Below, one piece after another: positions 9,699 through 20,097 of a stretch of DNA of 48,877 nt (position 1 is its first letter; every line of letters begins with the position of its first letter). The stretch covers positions 1 to 48,877 of the forward strand of contig MPUH01000513.1 of NCBI GenBank assembly GCA_001970955.1, in the 5' to 3' direction. The stretch is from Stentor coeruleus. Its lineage: Eukaryota; Ciliophora; Heterotrichea; Heterotrichida; Stentoridae. The notes below the pieces were generated by a model, which saw only the letters and a list, made by a program, of their open reading frames with translations, made no database searches and was not told the DNA's origin. The translations under genes and the position numbers were made by a program.

Positions 9699-12600
9699 AT
9701 GTTTAACAATGAAGATAGATATGCTCTCTACAATCGTATGGATTTTTCAGGGTACAACTCATTAATGAATTCTTTACAATCAGTTCAATCATCCTTATCA
9801 ATTCACGATGATGTATCCTTAATGCAATCTTTAGCCCAACTTTCATCAGATTTATCAATAGCCCAAGAGGATTTCTTATCAACAATTCCTTTACCTCAAT
9901 TAATAGCTGTACTTATACAATGTCTTCATAAAGAAAATATCCCAGATATCCCTTTATATGCTATGAATTCATTAGTTAGTGTTATTGATTCTCTACCTCA
10001 CGCATCAGGGATTATAGTACAATCAGGGGGTATAAGTATTTTATCAAGTAAATTGATGAATTTTGATTTTATTGACTTGGCTGAACTTTCTATTAAAGTC
10101 CTTGAGAAAATTTCATATGAAAACTCTATGGCAATTGTTAAAGAAGGAGCTTTTGAGAGTATGATTAATATGATGGAGTTTTTTGAAAGTTCGGTTCAGA
10201 AGAGAATTTTGAATATTTCTGTGAATATTAGCAAGATGGTTATAAGCAGGGATGTTTTAGATAGAGTTAGGCTACAAGTACCGGTTTTTGTTAGGTTGCT
10301 TGAGTTTAGAGGTAATGAAGGGGTTATGCAGAATGAAAAAGCTTTGGATTTTGTTGTGTATTTTACTGAGAATTTTGTTAGGATTGTTGGTAGTGGTGAG
10401 GAAACATTGGCGTATTTTAATCAGTTAAAAGAGTTTCAAGTAATCTGTCAAGTGATAGATCTTATATCAAACTCAAGTTCTTTATTATTAAAATCAATAA
10501 AACTCCTTAGAGTTATAACAAAACACTCAGCAACTATGTGTTGTGATTTTTTATCTATGGGAGGATCAGATGTTATTAAAGAAGTGTTAAGTAAACCTCA
10601 TGAAGATCTTTCACTTGTAACAGAAACTCTTAAACTTGCTAATGCTATAATCCCATCAATAGAATCTGATCTTCCTGTAGACTCTGAGAAACTTAGTATT
10701 TTCAAAGATCGGCCACAGTATTTAAATACTTTAACTGAAATGATTCTCCCAAGAGCTATAATTATGTTTGAAGAACTTATAAGCAATGATTCAAAAATTA
10801 TAGTTATTGAAATACTTGAAAAACTTATAAGACTATGTCCTGAAGATGAGCTTAGACCATTAGTATCCACAGCTTCATTCTCAACTTTCATATCTGAAGT
10901 TTTAAGTTCAAAAGAATATAAAATGATTGAAAATGGTTTAAAAATTGTCAATACCCTTTATGATAAAATGATAGATACAGTCTTGACAAATTTTATAAGA
11001 GAAGGTGTTTACCATAGAGTAAAACAACTCTCTGATCCATCTACTATAAAAAATATAAAACCCCCAAAACCTCCAGCTTCAGAATTCCCTTTATTACGTC
11101 GATTTTTTATGAATTCTGAAACAGAACCAAATGAAAGACAGATGTTTGAAGAACTTATGAATAGAATAAACAACAGAAACAGTGAAGCGGCAAATGAAGG
11201 AATTCGATCATTTTTTTCTATGATCCCACAGGAACCAAAAATTAATGTTCAACAAAACCTTCTCACATTAACAAATAATTTTCTTGAAAAACATAAAAGT
11301 ATTGAAAATAAAGAAGCTTATCAGCCTGGGAAAAACTTAATGAAAATAGTTAAAAGCTTAGGAAGTTTAAGTGGTGACAATGCTTTTCCAGTATTAATTA
11401 AGCTTATTAACAGTTTATCTTGTTTGAAAAGATTTAGTTATTATGAAGTTTGTAATTCAAAACTGGCTGAAACGATACTTAAATGGTTAAGTGATATAAA
11501 TGAAGTTAATCCTGATGTGTTACTTAAACGACTTGTAGAGTTTTTAGGATTATTTATTAAAGTGAACTCAACAGGTGAAACACATATGTCTGTACTTATC
11601 AGTTTGCTTATTGGTGCACTTCATTATGTGCAGCATTTTAGTATAAGTGTGAGTTCATCAACAATATCAACAAGAAAACTAACCCAAAAGCATAGACTAC
11701 AGTTTGTATATACTCCAGACTCTGATATAGATTTAATAATTGAAAAAAACCCAGAATTAGCTTCAACACATTATTTTTTCTTAGCAGCAGGGCAGTTTCT
11801 AGTAACAACAGGAACATATACTTCTTTCGACACAATAAAAAACTCAATTCTCACAGCAAAATCTGTTAAAGATTTAAACAACCTAAAAGACCATTTTAAA
11901 ACAAATACAGAACGTAGACTAAAAATGGAATATCTTGGCGAATACAGTGATGAAGAAGATTTCGACCCTAATTATAAATCAAGAAACTCACTTAAAGATG
12001 CTAATGAAAACCCAAGATTTTCTATAAATATGACAATAAACAATCTTAAAATAACAAAAGGTATGACAATCTATGAAGCTCTTTTAAGCTCAAAAAGCTC
12101 TGATAATTCAATAGTAAAATTCAAACTTTGTGTGTCTGAAGAAGATCAAAAACTTAGTGAATTTATGCAATCCCCTTTACAATTGTATATGAGTATTATA
12201 CACAATTCAATAAAAATTGGACTTGATAATAGGAATAAAGCTTTACCTTATTTAACATTACTCAAAATGCTTTATGAAATAAATGATCATTTACCTATAT
12301 TTATCCCTCAGATGTTTTATTCAATTTCTTATAATAAATTACCATTGATTACTTTTAAGTCTGCTAAGCTTACATCTTTATTATCAAGGCAAATACAAGA
12401 ACAAAATCAGTTTTTAAGTACTTTGAATATAAGATTTGGTGGTGATGGATTACCGGTTTCTGGAGCTTTACCTTTTTGGATTAAATATTTACCTGATACT
12501 TGTAAGTTTTTGTTTCCTTATTTAACTAGAGAAGGGTATTTGTATTCATTTAAAATTAGAATGTCTGTAGTGAAGTTAAAAGTTAGAGTGAATAGGTTGA

Positions 12601-13667
12601 GGTTGTTAGAAGATGCTATTGGTATAATGAATAATTGTAATTTGATTAGGCAAGGGTGTTTGGAGATTGATTATGAAAATGAGGTCGGGACTGGGATTGG
12701 GCCAAGTATGGAGTTTTTCAGCCTAGTCTCAAACGAAATCCGCAAACTGCCTTTTTGGCGCAAATCAGAAGATTCTAGACTTTTCCCTTTACCCATTTCA
12801 GCTACATCTTCAAACTGGAAAGAATATTTTAACTTCTTCGGACGTTTTGTAGCTAAAGCACTTATAGACAAAAGACAAATAGACCTACCATTCAGCCCAG
12901 TATTTTGGAAACTTGTTCTAAATCAACCAATAACTCTTTTAGACCTAATCAAAGTTGATAAGCAATTAGGTCAAACTCTTATAGACTTACAAGAAATGCT
13001 TATAAAATGTAAAACTAGAAATACTAAAGCTTTATTTAAAGGTGTTAGTCTTGAAAGTTTAGGTCTTGTATTTACATTACCAGGATTTGATGAGATTGAA
13101 TTGAAACCATTAGGTAAAAATTGTTATTTGAATTTAGATAATGTTGAAGAATATATAAATTTAGTTACTAGTTGTACACTATTACAAACATTACAGGCAC
13201 AAGCTTTTAGACAAGGCTTTGAGGCTTTGTTGTCTTCAAACACTTTAAATTTGTTTACTGAAGAAGAAATGGAAGATTTACTATGTGGCCAGGTGGGAAT
13301 TCAATGGAATATGTCTGAGTTACAACAATATATCACCCCAGCTCATGGATATACAGTATCTTCTCCAGTATTTTACAACCTCCTCATCACAATGACTGAG
13401 TTAACTTTATCAGAACAACGAAAATTCCTTCAGTTTATAACTGGATCACCAAGACTTCCTGTTGGTGGATTCTCATCTTTAAACCCAAGGCTGACCGTTG
13501 TAAGAAAAGAACCTAGTATCTTTGGTATGCATCCAGATGAATATCTTCCAAGCGTTATGACATGTCAGAATTACCTTAAACTTCCAGAATACTCAAGTAT
13601 AGAAATATTACAACAGAATCTAAAATACGCTATAAACGAAGGGCATGAATCATTTCATTTATCATAG
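9699..13667 (+). CDS. HECT E3 ubiquitin ligase, UFD4/UPL3/TRIP12 group
   Basis: A 1322-residue protein in one uninterrupted frame. The N-terminal ~470 residues are armadillo/HEAT-type helices that resemble UPL3 and TRIP12 (PDIPLYAMNSLVSVIDSLP, then AELSIKVLEKISYENS). The C-terminal ~380 residues are a HECT domain: VGTGIGPSMEFFSLV, FFGRFVAKALIDKR, LPVGGFSSLNPRLTVVRK, and the catalytic region LPSVMTCQNYLKLP with the active-site cysteine at residue 1289. It ends GHESFHLS, the usual ending of this group. These ligases add ubiquitin, including K29-linked or branched chains, to fusion-degradation substrates. The middle (roughly 770-850) is acidic and low in conservation. The neighbour on the right is convergent with only 38 bases between stops. 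Confidence 0.96.
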   Translation: MFNNEDRYALYNRMDFSGYNSLMNSLQSVQSSLSIHDDVSLMQSLAQLSSDLSIAQEDFLSTIPLPQLIAVLIQCLHKENIPDIPLYAMNSLVSVIDSLPHASGIIVQSGGISILSSKLMNFDFIDLAELSIKVLEKISYENSMAIVKEGAFESMINMMEFFESSVQKRILNISVNISKMVISRDVLDRVRLQVPVFVRLLEFRGNEGVMQNEKALDFVVYFTENFVRIVGSGEETLAYFNQLKEFQVICQVIDLISNSSSLLLKSIKLLRVITKHSATMCCDFLSMGGSDVIKEVLSKPHEDLSLVTETLKLANAIIPSIESDLPVDSEKLSIFKDRPQYLNTLTEMILPRAIIMFEELISNDSKIIVIEILEKLIRLCPEDELRPLVSTASFSTFISEVLSSKEYKMIENGLKIVNTLYDKMIDTVLTNFIREGVYHRVKQLSDPSTIKNIKPPKPPASEFPLLRRFFMNSETEPNERQMFEELMNRINNRNSEAANEGIRSFFSMIPQEPKINVQQNLLTLTNNFLEKHKSIENKEAYQPGKNLMKIVKSLGSLSGDNAFPVLIKLINSLSCLKRFSYYEVCNSKLAETILKWLSDINEVNPDVLLKRLVEFLGLFIKVNSTGETHMSVLISLLIGALHYVQHFSISVSSSTISTRKLTQKHRLQFVYTPDSDIDLIIEKNPELASTHYFFLAAGQFLVTTGTYTSFDTIKNSILTAKSVKDLNNLKDHFKTNTERRLKMEYLGEYSDEEDFDPNYKSRNSLKDANENPRFSINMTINNLKITKGMTIYEALLSSKSSDNSIVKFKLCVSEEDQKLSEFMQSPLQLYMSIIHNSIKIGLDNRNKALPYLTLLKMLYEINDHLPIFIPQMFYSISYNKLPLITFKSAKLTSLLSRQIQEQNQFLSTLNIRFGGDGLPVSGALPFWIKYLPDTCKFLFPYLTREGYLYSFKIRMSVVKLKVRVNRLRLLEDAIGIMNNCNLIRQGCLEIDYENEVGTGIGPSMEFFSLVSNEIRKLPFWRKSEDSRLFPLPISATSSNWKEYFNFFGRFVAKALIDKRQIDLPFSPVFWKLVLNQPITLLDLIKVDKQLGQTLIDLQEMLIKCKTRNTKALFKGVSLESLGLVFTLPGFDEIELKPLGKNCYLNLDNVEEYINLVTSCTLLQTLQAQAFRQGFEALLSSNTLNLFTEEEMEDLLCGQVGIQWNMSELQQYITPAHGYTVSSPVFYNLLITMTELTLSEQRKFLQFITGSPRLPVGGFSSLNPRLTVVRKEPSIFGMHPDEYLPSVMTCQNYLKLPEYSSIEILQQNLKYAINEGHESFHLS

Positions 13668-13705
13668 ATAATCATTATTCTCATACATTTTTTTATTATC
13701 AATTA

Positions 13706-14785
13706 TTAAAATAACCAGCATCCTTTATGGCAACCTGGTTTAATCCCAGAATCTTCAATTTTATGATATTCTGTGTTAATAAACTGTCTTTCTAGACTTT
13801 CAATAGTCCCTTTTAATAGTTTGTTTTCTTTAAGCCTTTCGTATGTGATTTCTTCACTTTTAATAAGCCTTTCATTAAGTTCTTTTACACTTTGAGTTAG
13901 ACTATGAAGAAGTTCGATATTTTGTTCAGGGAACATATTAGCATTATTTGGTATTGTAAGTCTTTTATTATTATATGGACTTAATAAACTCCTGTTCTGA
14001 GATTTCAGCTCAGGTCTACTTGGAGGTAAAATATCATGATCAGGTTTATAATGATTATAATCTAAACATTCAAAAATTACTTCTTTTTCTATAGAAAAAT
14101 CTTCATAAAGTGGTTTTTCTTTTTGTAAGACTCTTGAAGAAATCTGCTCGTTTTTATAATTTTTCGACAGTTTAGTTGAGTTAGTATTATAAACTGAGGT
14201 TTTTTGTATTGAAGTTGTATTGGGATTTGGGTTATTAAATCTACTATTGAGTTCGTGAGGTTTTATTATTTCTGTATTCCTCCTGCTTTCTTTTCTGGTA
14301 TACTTTTTAAGTTTGCTTTCTATCTGTTTATCATTTTTTTTGCTAGTTGCTATATGATTTCTTGTATTAAGTTCAGTATTACTTCTACTATCTTGTCTTT
14401 TATAAGTTTTAGATACTGAAACAATAGGTGTTGGGGATTCTTGTTTAATTTGAGACCCTTTTGGGCTTAAGGATTCAATGTCAGGTACTGTAATAATATC
14501 CCCAGTGTTTTTATGAATGGAAGCTAATGATAGGGAAAAACTTCTTATAACACCTTGTGTTGAAGTGATTGGGATAATCTTGCTAGGACTGTTTGGTTGT
14601 GAATCTTGAGATGGAAAATAAAAGCATTTGTTATAAGACATTGGGCTAAGAGCTACTTTTGTTGGTAAATCTGCAGATTTGTCTTTACTTGAAGGTAAAG
14701 AAAGATGGACTGAAGAGGTTTTTATATGAGAAATATTCTTTTTTTGTGATGAGAATTTAGGGGAAATCTGACGCTCTTGCTTCAT
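13706..14785 (-). CDS. Uncharacterised disordered protein with short coiled coil and Cys tail
   Basis: A 359-residue protein rich in Ser, Asn, Thr and Lys, with SP/TP dipeptides such as SLSPKGS and PLSPYN-like sites, so it is probably largely disordered and phosphorylated. A single short coiled coil spans about 290-340 (LLHSLTQSVKELNERLIKSE onward). The protein ends CHKGCWLF; two cysteines in a hydrophobic tail could be lipidated or bind metal, which is inference only. I recognise no family. It is convergent with the HECT ligase gene, 38 bases apart, and divergent from the PNUTS-like gene on the right. Confidence 0.8.
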   Translation of the reverse strand: MKQERQISPKFSSQKKNISHIKTSSVHLSLPSSKDKSADLPTKVALSPMSYNKCFYFPSQDSQPNSPSKIIPITSTQGVIRSFSLSLASIHKNTGDIITVPDIESLSPKGSQIKQESPTPIVSVSKTYKRQDSRSNTELNTRNHIATSKKNDKQIESKLKKYTRKESRRNTEIIKPHELNSRFNNPNPNTTSIQKTSVYNTNSTKLSKNYKNEQISSRVLQKEKPLYEDFSIEKEVIFECLDYNHYKPDHDILPPSRPELKSQNRSLLSPYNNKRLTIPNNANMFPEQNIELLHSLTQSVKELNERLIKSEEITYERLKENKLLKGTIESLERQFINTEYHKIEDSGIKPGCHKGCWLF

Positions 14786-15728
14786 GTTTTATTATTAATG
14801 TGATTTTAGAGATATTATAATGGTTAGGGAGATTAGAAATTATGTGATCATAGTTTTTTTTGTGTTAAATGAGGTTGTGGATAATGGGTTTTAGATTATT
14901 ATTTATGGTTATTTTTGAAAATTGAGGATAAGGATGTTTGAAGAGGAAATTAGGATGTTATAAGGAAAATATTAAAGGGATTTTTTTTTGGTTTATGAGT
15001 GGGGATGATTTAGGAGATAAAGCTTATTGTGGGTGATAATAGTAAAAATATTGATAGGAAGATTTTTGTTATTGCCTTACGAACTATACAAGCGTTAAAA
15101 TTGTTCCTGGTTTTTATCTTTTACTGACAGTCAAAGATTTATATTATAGTCAGAGGATTAAAAAGCATATTATAATCCAGAAATTCATCCATATAAATAA
15201 TAAATTATCTTAGTGCGCATTTTTCCTCTGTAACAAATCATAAATCCCTATAGCCAATACCTTAAATTGAATCATACCCTAAAGACTTCTCATCCTAAGC
15301 CCAAATAAAAAAAATCCTAAATTTCCCACATTTCAGTAAAACTTAATCTCATCATTCATCCACTAATCCTAAAACATAATTCTCACCTTATACAATAAAC
15401 CCAAGCACCCATATAAAATTTCTAATCATATCACAAACATTAAATACATCTAATCCACATGCCTTCATAATCTTCTAAAGATCTCATATTTTCCCTCTAA
15501 AACCCATCATTCCTAATACCATCTCCTACAAACCCAATAACCATATCCATCATACTCCCTCCAAACCTCAACCTATCCTCCTTACCCAATATATTTTCCC
15601 TCCATATAAAATTCCTCTTCTATTTCCTCCTTCCATTTCCTTCCCTATCTCTTTTCTCAGTCCTTCTAGCCTATTAGCCAAAAAAATGCAATCTAGAAGC
15701 TTAATTAGTACATACACTTATAATTATA
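14786..15728. other. Intergenic region between divergent genes
   Basis: No gene supported. The plus strand is G/T-rich from about 14790 to 15060 and A/C-rich from about 15230 to 15700, so both flanks are G-poor on their own coding strand. The middle (15060-15220) has a more balanced composition and some small inverted repeats. I looked for snRNA signatures there and could not confirm any. Confidence 0.5.
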
Positions 15729-17224
15729 ATGACGAAAAGGTCAGCGGCACTAACTGATTTAGAAAACCAGCTACAAGAAATCATAAGTCCTTCAGGTGGT
15801 CTTCTCGAAACTCGCTGGGTAAGCAAACTTATCGAACTCATGGATCGAACTTCCGATATCGAAGGACGCTTCCTTTTAATCAAAGTCCTCTTAAATACAA
15901 ACCAATCAGAAAAAGCCACTTTTTCTCGATTAGTCCAATTAGGAGGTGTTGAGATCTTGGGAAAATGGATTGAAGAAAACAAAATCCACAGTGATCAAGA
16001 ATCCAAACAACTAGTTCAAAGTGTTTTATCTTCTCTTAATAAACTCAATATTACTAAAGAAGTCCTTTGTAAAACCAGCATTGGTACTATTGTTAATTCC
16101 CTTAAATCATATTCTGATACTAGTATTCAAGTCAAAGCCGCTAGTATATTCTCAAGATGGGAAAAAATGGGTACTGAAGATGAAGGGGTCTACCGACCAT
16201 TAGAAATTAAGCAGGATAGTTTTAAAAAGTAATAATAATCCAGGATAAAACTAGAGGAAAGCAATAAAAACTCTATACCAGAACCTGATATCAACAAAAA
16301 AACTCTGAGGTATTTAATATTTAAAAGACCTTAAACTAATTAAATAGATGGGCAAGTGAAGATACCATTGAGGCCGTTAAGTATTTCTGGAGGATTGATG
16401 AACCTAATGCCCAATGTGCAACACTACGGCCGAAACCGGACACAGTAGAAACAGCGATTTGTTCTACTTCAGTTGAGGACTTTAGGAAAAAAGAGTCTCA
16501 GATGGAAAAAGAGCTTAATCGCAAGGTATAATTTATATAGGAAAAATCCCGTGAAGATAATATAAAACATATACTAGAAAATATGACCCCAAAAGTCCTT
16601 TATTCGACACTTTTCAGTATATTTTATATAGAAATATCAGCCTCTAGGAACTACCGTTTGAAGAATATCCAAACCGCGGAGATGAATGAAGAGTTTAAAA
16701 GACAACAAAGTACATTTAGAGTTATATACCAAAGAGAAAGCGATATTCCTAGAGTACCACATGATAATTTTAGCTCAACAACCGCAGAAATAGTTATAAT
16801 CCCTAGTCATAAAATAGTTCCTGTAGCAAAACCTGACATGAATTCTCAGTCTTATATGATGATGCAAAATGCTCCTATACAAGGGATTATGCCTGGTAAT
16901 ATTATGGACCCGAATTATGTTAATATGATGATGACTCCTTCAATGCCAATGCCAATGTATTTACCAAAAATTATTAATACTAATACTAGACCTATAAATT
17001 ACAGGACGGAAGCTTGTAAAAACTTCCATTCAGCGGCTGGTTGTACTCATGGAGATGCATGCCATTTTATACATGATTTTGACTATGAGGGAAGACCTAT
17101 ACCAAATATGGCAGAATGGAGAAAGAATAACAATACAAGAAGTAAAAATATTGAGACTATGAAAAATATGCAAATGGGATTCCCGATGTATTATCCGCCT
17201 TCGACTGAACCTCATAATAAATAA
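15729..17224 (+). CDS. PPP1R10: PNUTS-like PP1 nuclear regulatory subunit (four introns)
   Basis: Removing four introns (16229-16243, 16310-16347, 16526-16540, 16617-16631) gives one 470-residue frame. Residues ~1-150 form a TFIIS N-terminal (LW) domain (FLLIKVLLNT, VQLGGVEILGKWIEENK, IQVKAASIFSRWEKMG). The spliced centre contains KTLRWASEDTIEAVKYFW, in which KTLRW is an RVxF-type PP1-docking motif in the position of PNUTS TVTW. The C-terminus has a CCCH zinc finger, C-x8-C-x5-C-x3-H (ACKNFHSAAGCTHGDACHFIH). PNUTS has the same order of domains: it targets PP1 to RNA polymerase II and is needed for termination. The first exon starts at the only suitable ATG, directly after TTATAATTATA. Confidence is good for the domain architecture, slightly lower for intron four, which is optional for the frame. 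Confidence 0.8.
16229..16243 (+). other. 15-nt intron 1 of the PNUTS-like gene
   Basis: Reads GTAATAATAATCCAG. It contains the stop codon that would otherwise end the TFIIS-N exon, and removing it keeps the frame. Confidence 0.8.
16310..16347 (+). other. 38-nt intron 2 of the PNUTS-like gene
   Basis: Begins GTATTTAATATT and ends ATTAAATAG. It is the only GT available between the two exons, and a length of 38 (2 modulo 3) is what the frame change requires. Splicing creates the PP1-docking-like KTLRW. Its length is unlike every other intron found here. Confidence 0.7.
16526..16540 (+). other. 15-nt intron 3 of the PNUTS-like gene
   Basis: Reads GTATAATTTATATAG and holds two in-frame stops (TAA, TAG). 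Removal joins LNRK to EKSRED in frame. Confidence 0.85.
16617..16631 (+). other. Probable 15-nt intron 4 of the PNUTS-like gene
   Basis: Reads GTATATTTTATATAG, nearly identical to intron 3. It has no in-frame stop, so the frame is open with or without it. Splicing would replace FSIFYIEIS with FKIS. Confidence 0.6.
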
Positions 17225-17382
17225 GATAAGAATTAGGATTTATAGTTTTATGAATGGTGAATTGATTTTAATATAAAAATTGTGGTAATAAAACTTATCC
17301 ATATAAACTTTCTCATATAAAAAATTATATATTTCATCTATGTTTTGACTATAAATTTAGCCTTTCATATTATTATTCGATT

Positions 17383-17742
17383 TTACCTAGAAAATTTTTT
17401 ATGCTTATGCATCACTTCAAAGTAGCTTTTAAGCCAGTCTTTTTGCTTGAAATGAGTTTTATCTGAGTCACTTCTTAATTGTGCTAATTCTTCAGAATTG
17501 GTGTAGACTTCTCTATATTTGCTTTGAGAGGATTTTTTATTGTCTGGTAAAGCCCACATTTCTTTTAGATGATCACGAGTATGAGTCACTGTTGATGGTC
17601 TTGAGTTTTCACTACGGAAAGTATCCCAATAAAGGGCTATTTCAAGATTATTAGATGAAGCGACAGAGATACCAGATCGTGGATCTTTACGGCTCTGGCT
17701 GTAGATGTTGCTTGAAAATTTGAATTCTGATGGTTTTTGCAT
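17383..17742 (-). CDS. Small uncharacterised basic protein
   Basis: A 119-residue protein, convergent with the PNUTS-like gene. It is hydrophilic and Ser/Lys-rich, with no signal peptide or membrane helix and no motif I can name. The segment DHLKEMWALPDNKK and the C-terminal KQKDWLKSYFEVMHKHKKF look ordered and helical. A clean ATG, a T-rich flank and lack of a competing frame favour a real gene. Short ciliary microtubule inner proteins look like this, but that is only a resemblance. Confidence 0.6.
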   Translation of the reverse strand: MQKPSEFKFSSNIYSQSRKDPRSGISVASSNNLEIALYWDTFRSENSRPSTVTHTRDHLKEMWALPDNKKSSQSKYREVYTNSEELAQLRSDSDKTHFKQKDWLKSYFEVMHKHKKFSR

Positions 17743-18148
17743 TGAGTTATTATTATATGTTGTATTTTTATAGTTTTTTTAGGTAAGAATGATGATTTTG
17801 CGTATAATTTTATATGGATAAGGGTTTGAGGTTGAAGAAGTGGATTTTTTTCCCTTATGGCTTATGGGATTATAGAGAAAAACATGATTAGATTTAAAGG
17901 TAAGTATATGACTAAAGAAATTATTATGTAGAGAAATCATTGTATATACTGATATAAAGATAAAATTATAAGGTTTTTTTTTTTCATTATATCAGCATAT
18001 AAACTTATAATAAAAATTAACTTGTATTAACTTTATAACACATACAATCTTTTCATATACCCCTTATAATAAATCTTTAACATAAAAAAATATTATATGC
18101 AACAACCTTATAATACCCTACCTCATTAACAAAAACCTATATTTTACC
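17743..18148. other. Intergenic region, no gene seen
   Basis: G/T-rich at the left, A/C-rich before the next plus-strand gene. A poly-T run lies near 17974-17983, flanked by an 8-base inverted repeat (CTGATATA / TATATCAG). Nothing else stands out. Confidence 0.5.
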
Positions 18149-19615
18149 TTGACAATCAATATGGAGAAGAAGTTTTCTATTGAAGACATAGGGTTATTCG
18201 AAACCGAAAAGACTGTAAGTACCCCTAGGTCCTTAGAAGCTTGTAAACGTGAAGGCATAACCCCAAAAGACCTTATTTACAAGCCTTTAGAATATTTTAA
18301 ACAAACAGACCTCATTCCAGAAATCCAATCCTTATACTACGAATATTTCGAAACCAAACGTAAAAATCTTATTGAATCAGTTAAAAACACTAGAAAAAAC
18401 ATAATCGACGATCAAAAATCCACAAAATCTCGAACCAGCAGCATAATCGATGAAGAAATAAAAATTTCCCAGCATCTCGAAAAAACTAGAAACAAAAACG
18501 CTAGGCATATTTCCCAACTTTTAATAAACGAAGCTACTGTTAGTAGAGAAATGATTTTAAGACATCAAGAACATATAGAACAATTTATAAGAAATCAAGA
18601 AAAAATTAAAGAAAAAGCATATAAATCAAGAGAAATCCTTGAAGCACAAAGGATTAAAGATATGCAAAAACAAAAAGCCCTTAATGAAAAACTTAAAAAA
18701 GATAAAAAACTCTTAGCTGAAAAGTTAAAAAATGAAGTCCAATATAAAAGCTTAGAAAACTATATAGATGAACAAAAGCAAAAGGAAAGAGAATTTATAA
18801 AACAACAAAAAAGAAAAAAATATGAAGAACATTTGGAAAAAGTTGAGGAACATTTAGCGAAAATCAAAGAAGAAAGGGAGAAAAAAATAAAAGAAAAAGA
18901 AATAAAAGAACAAATGCGACAAGGGAAACTTAGGGATGAAGTTAAGACTGCGAGGATAAAAATAAGAGCAAAAAGTCAGAAATTAGAACAAAAACGATTA
19001 GATTTGATAAAGAGAGTTGAAACAGAAATGCTTAAGAAAAAAGAGTATTATGAAATGAAAATGAAAGAAGAATGGGATAAAAGTGCTCAGTTTTTAGAAA
19101 GCCAAAACGAAAAACTTAAAGAAAAATACAAAGTTATGAGTGAGGAAAGGTTGAGAAGGACAACACTTGCATGGACAGTATCAGAAGAAATATTAGAGAA
19201 AAAAAGATTGAAAATTAAAAGGAAAAATGATGAACTGCTTAAAAGGAAAGAAGAAATTGAAGAGATGCAAAAGCAAAATGCGGAGATAAAAAGACATAAA
19301 AATTTGATTAAACAATTTAACAAAGAATGGAATATTATGAGAGAAAAGAAAAAACAGGAATTTGAAGATAAACAGATAAGGAAGAAGATTGAAGAAGAGA
19401 ATAAAAGAGTTGAAGAAGTTTTAGATATGAGAAAAAAAGTTTTTGAGTTAAGGAAAAGTGTAAGTCAGCAGGAGTTAAGTCAGAAAGAAAAAATACAAGA
19501 AGCGTTTTATCAGATGTCTGTTAGTAAAAAGTGGAATAGGAATTCTTTGACTAGAGCTTTGAATAGCACTAATGAGTATGATTCGGCTTATAGTGCTTTA
19601 GCTGATGATAATTAG
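18149..19615 (+). CDS. CCDC177-like coiled-coil protein
   Basis: A 488-residue protein. Residues ~22-50 contain TPRSLEACKREGITPKDLIY, which resembles the conserved N-terminal motif of CCDC177 (SPRSLEAC...PVELL), followed by a LYYEYFETKRKNLIE segment that also fits. From ~60 to 460 the protein is almost continuously charged coiled coil, rich in Lys and Glu. The family's role is not established; its spread among flagellated and ciliated eukaryotes suggests a cytoskeletal or ciliary function (inference). Met5 is an alternative start. No membrane segment or signal peptide. Confidence 0.65.
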   Translation: MTINMEKKFSIEDIGLFETEKTVSTPRSLEACKREGITPKDLIYKPLEYFKQTDLIPEIQSLYYEYFETKRKNLIESVKNTRKNIIDDQKSTKSRTSSIIDEEIKISQHLEKTRNKNARHISQLLINEATVSREMILRHQEHIEQFIRNQEKIKEKAYKSREILEAQRIKDMQKQKALNEKLKKDKKLLAEKLKNEVQYKSLENYIDEQKQKEREFIKQQKRKKYEEHLEKVEEHLAKIKEEREKKIKEKEIKEQMRQGKLRDEVKTARIKIRAKSQKLEQKRLDLIKRVETEMLKKKEYYEMKMKEEWDKSAQFLESQNEKLKEKYKVMSEERLRRTTLAWTVSEEILEKKRLKIKRKNDELLKRKEEIEEMQKQNAEIKRHKNLIKQFNKEWNIMREKKKQEFEDKQIRKKIEEENKRVEEVLDMRKKVFELRKSVSQQELSQKEKIQEAFYQMSVSKKWNRNSLTRALNSTNEYDSAYSALADDN

Positions 19616-19661
19616 AAAAGTGAGATAGGATTTTATAAACATAAGGAAATTATTATGAGAT

Positions 19662-20073
19662 TTGTGGCTAGAGATAGCACTTTGCCTAAAGGATTTTTAT
19701 TTTAACTTTTATGTATCTAGTTAAAGCTTTTATCTTATAACTAGATGNTAGGGTTGAATTTTTTTTGATTATGGTTTTAGAGTTTTTATAAGATTTTGTT
19801 AGATTTTTATTAAGATAACATTAGTTTTTTTTTTGATTTTTTGAATTGTGGCTAGAGATAGCACTTTGCCTAAAGGATTTTTATTTTAACTTTTATGTAT
19901 CTAGTTAAAGCTTTTATCTTATAACTAGATGAATTAACTTATCATACATCTACTAATCCATATTTCACACATTTTGGTTATTAAAAAGAANAGCTTTTAT
20001 CTTATAACTAGATGAATTAACTTATCATACATCTACTAATCCATATTTCACACATTTTGGTTATTAAAAAGAA
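19662..20073. repeat. Nested duplications flanking two assembly Ns
   Basis: An 86-base block at 19662-19747, ending at an N (19748), recurs at 19846-19931. An 82-base block at 19909-19990, ending at an N (19991), recurs at 19992-20073. The copies appear identical. As at 6318 and 6500 this is the signature of unmerged overlapping contigs, so the local order and spacing between the two flanking genes are not reliable. Confidence 0.85.
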
Positions 20074-20097
20074 GATATTAAATGTAAATCTCATAAA

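Noticed and set aside
15060-15220. Possible U5 snRNA because of CTTTTACT followed by AAAGATTT
   Set aside because: The upstream half of the U5 loop-I stem and the GCC of the loop are missing, and no Sm site was found in place.
16310-16327. 18-base intron GTATTT...AAAAG in the PNUTS-like gene
   Set aside because: Removing 18 bases keeps the wrong frame and leaves two in-frame TAA codons. The 38-base version restores the frame.
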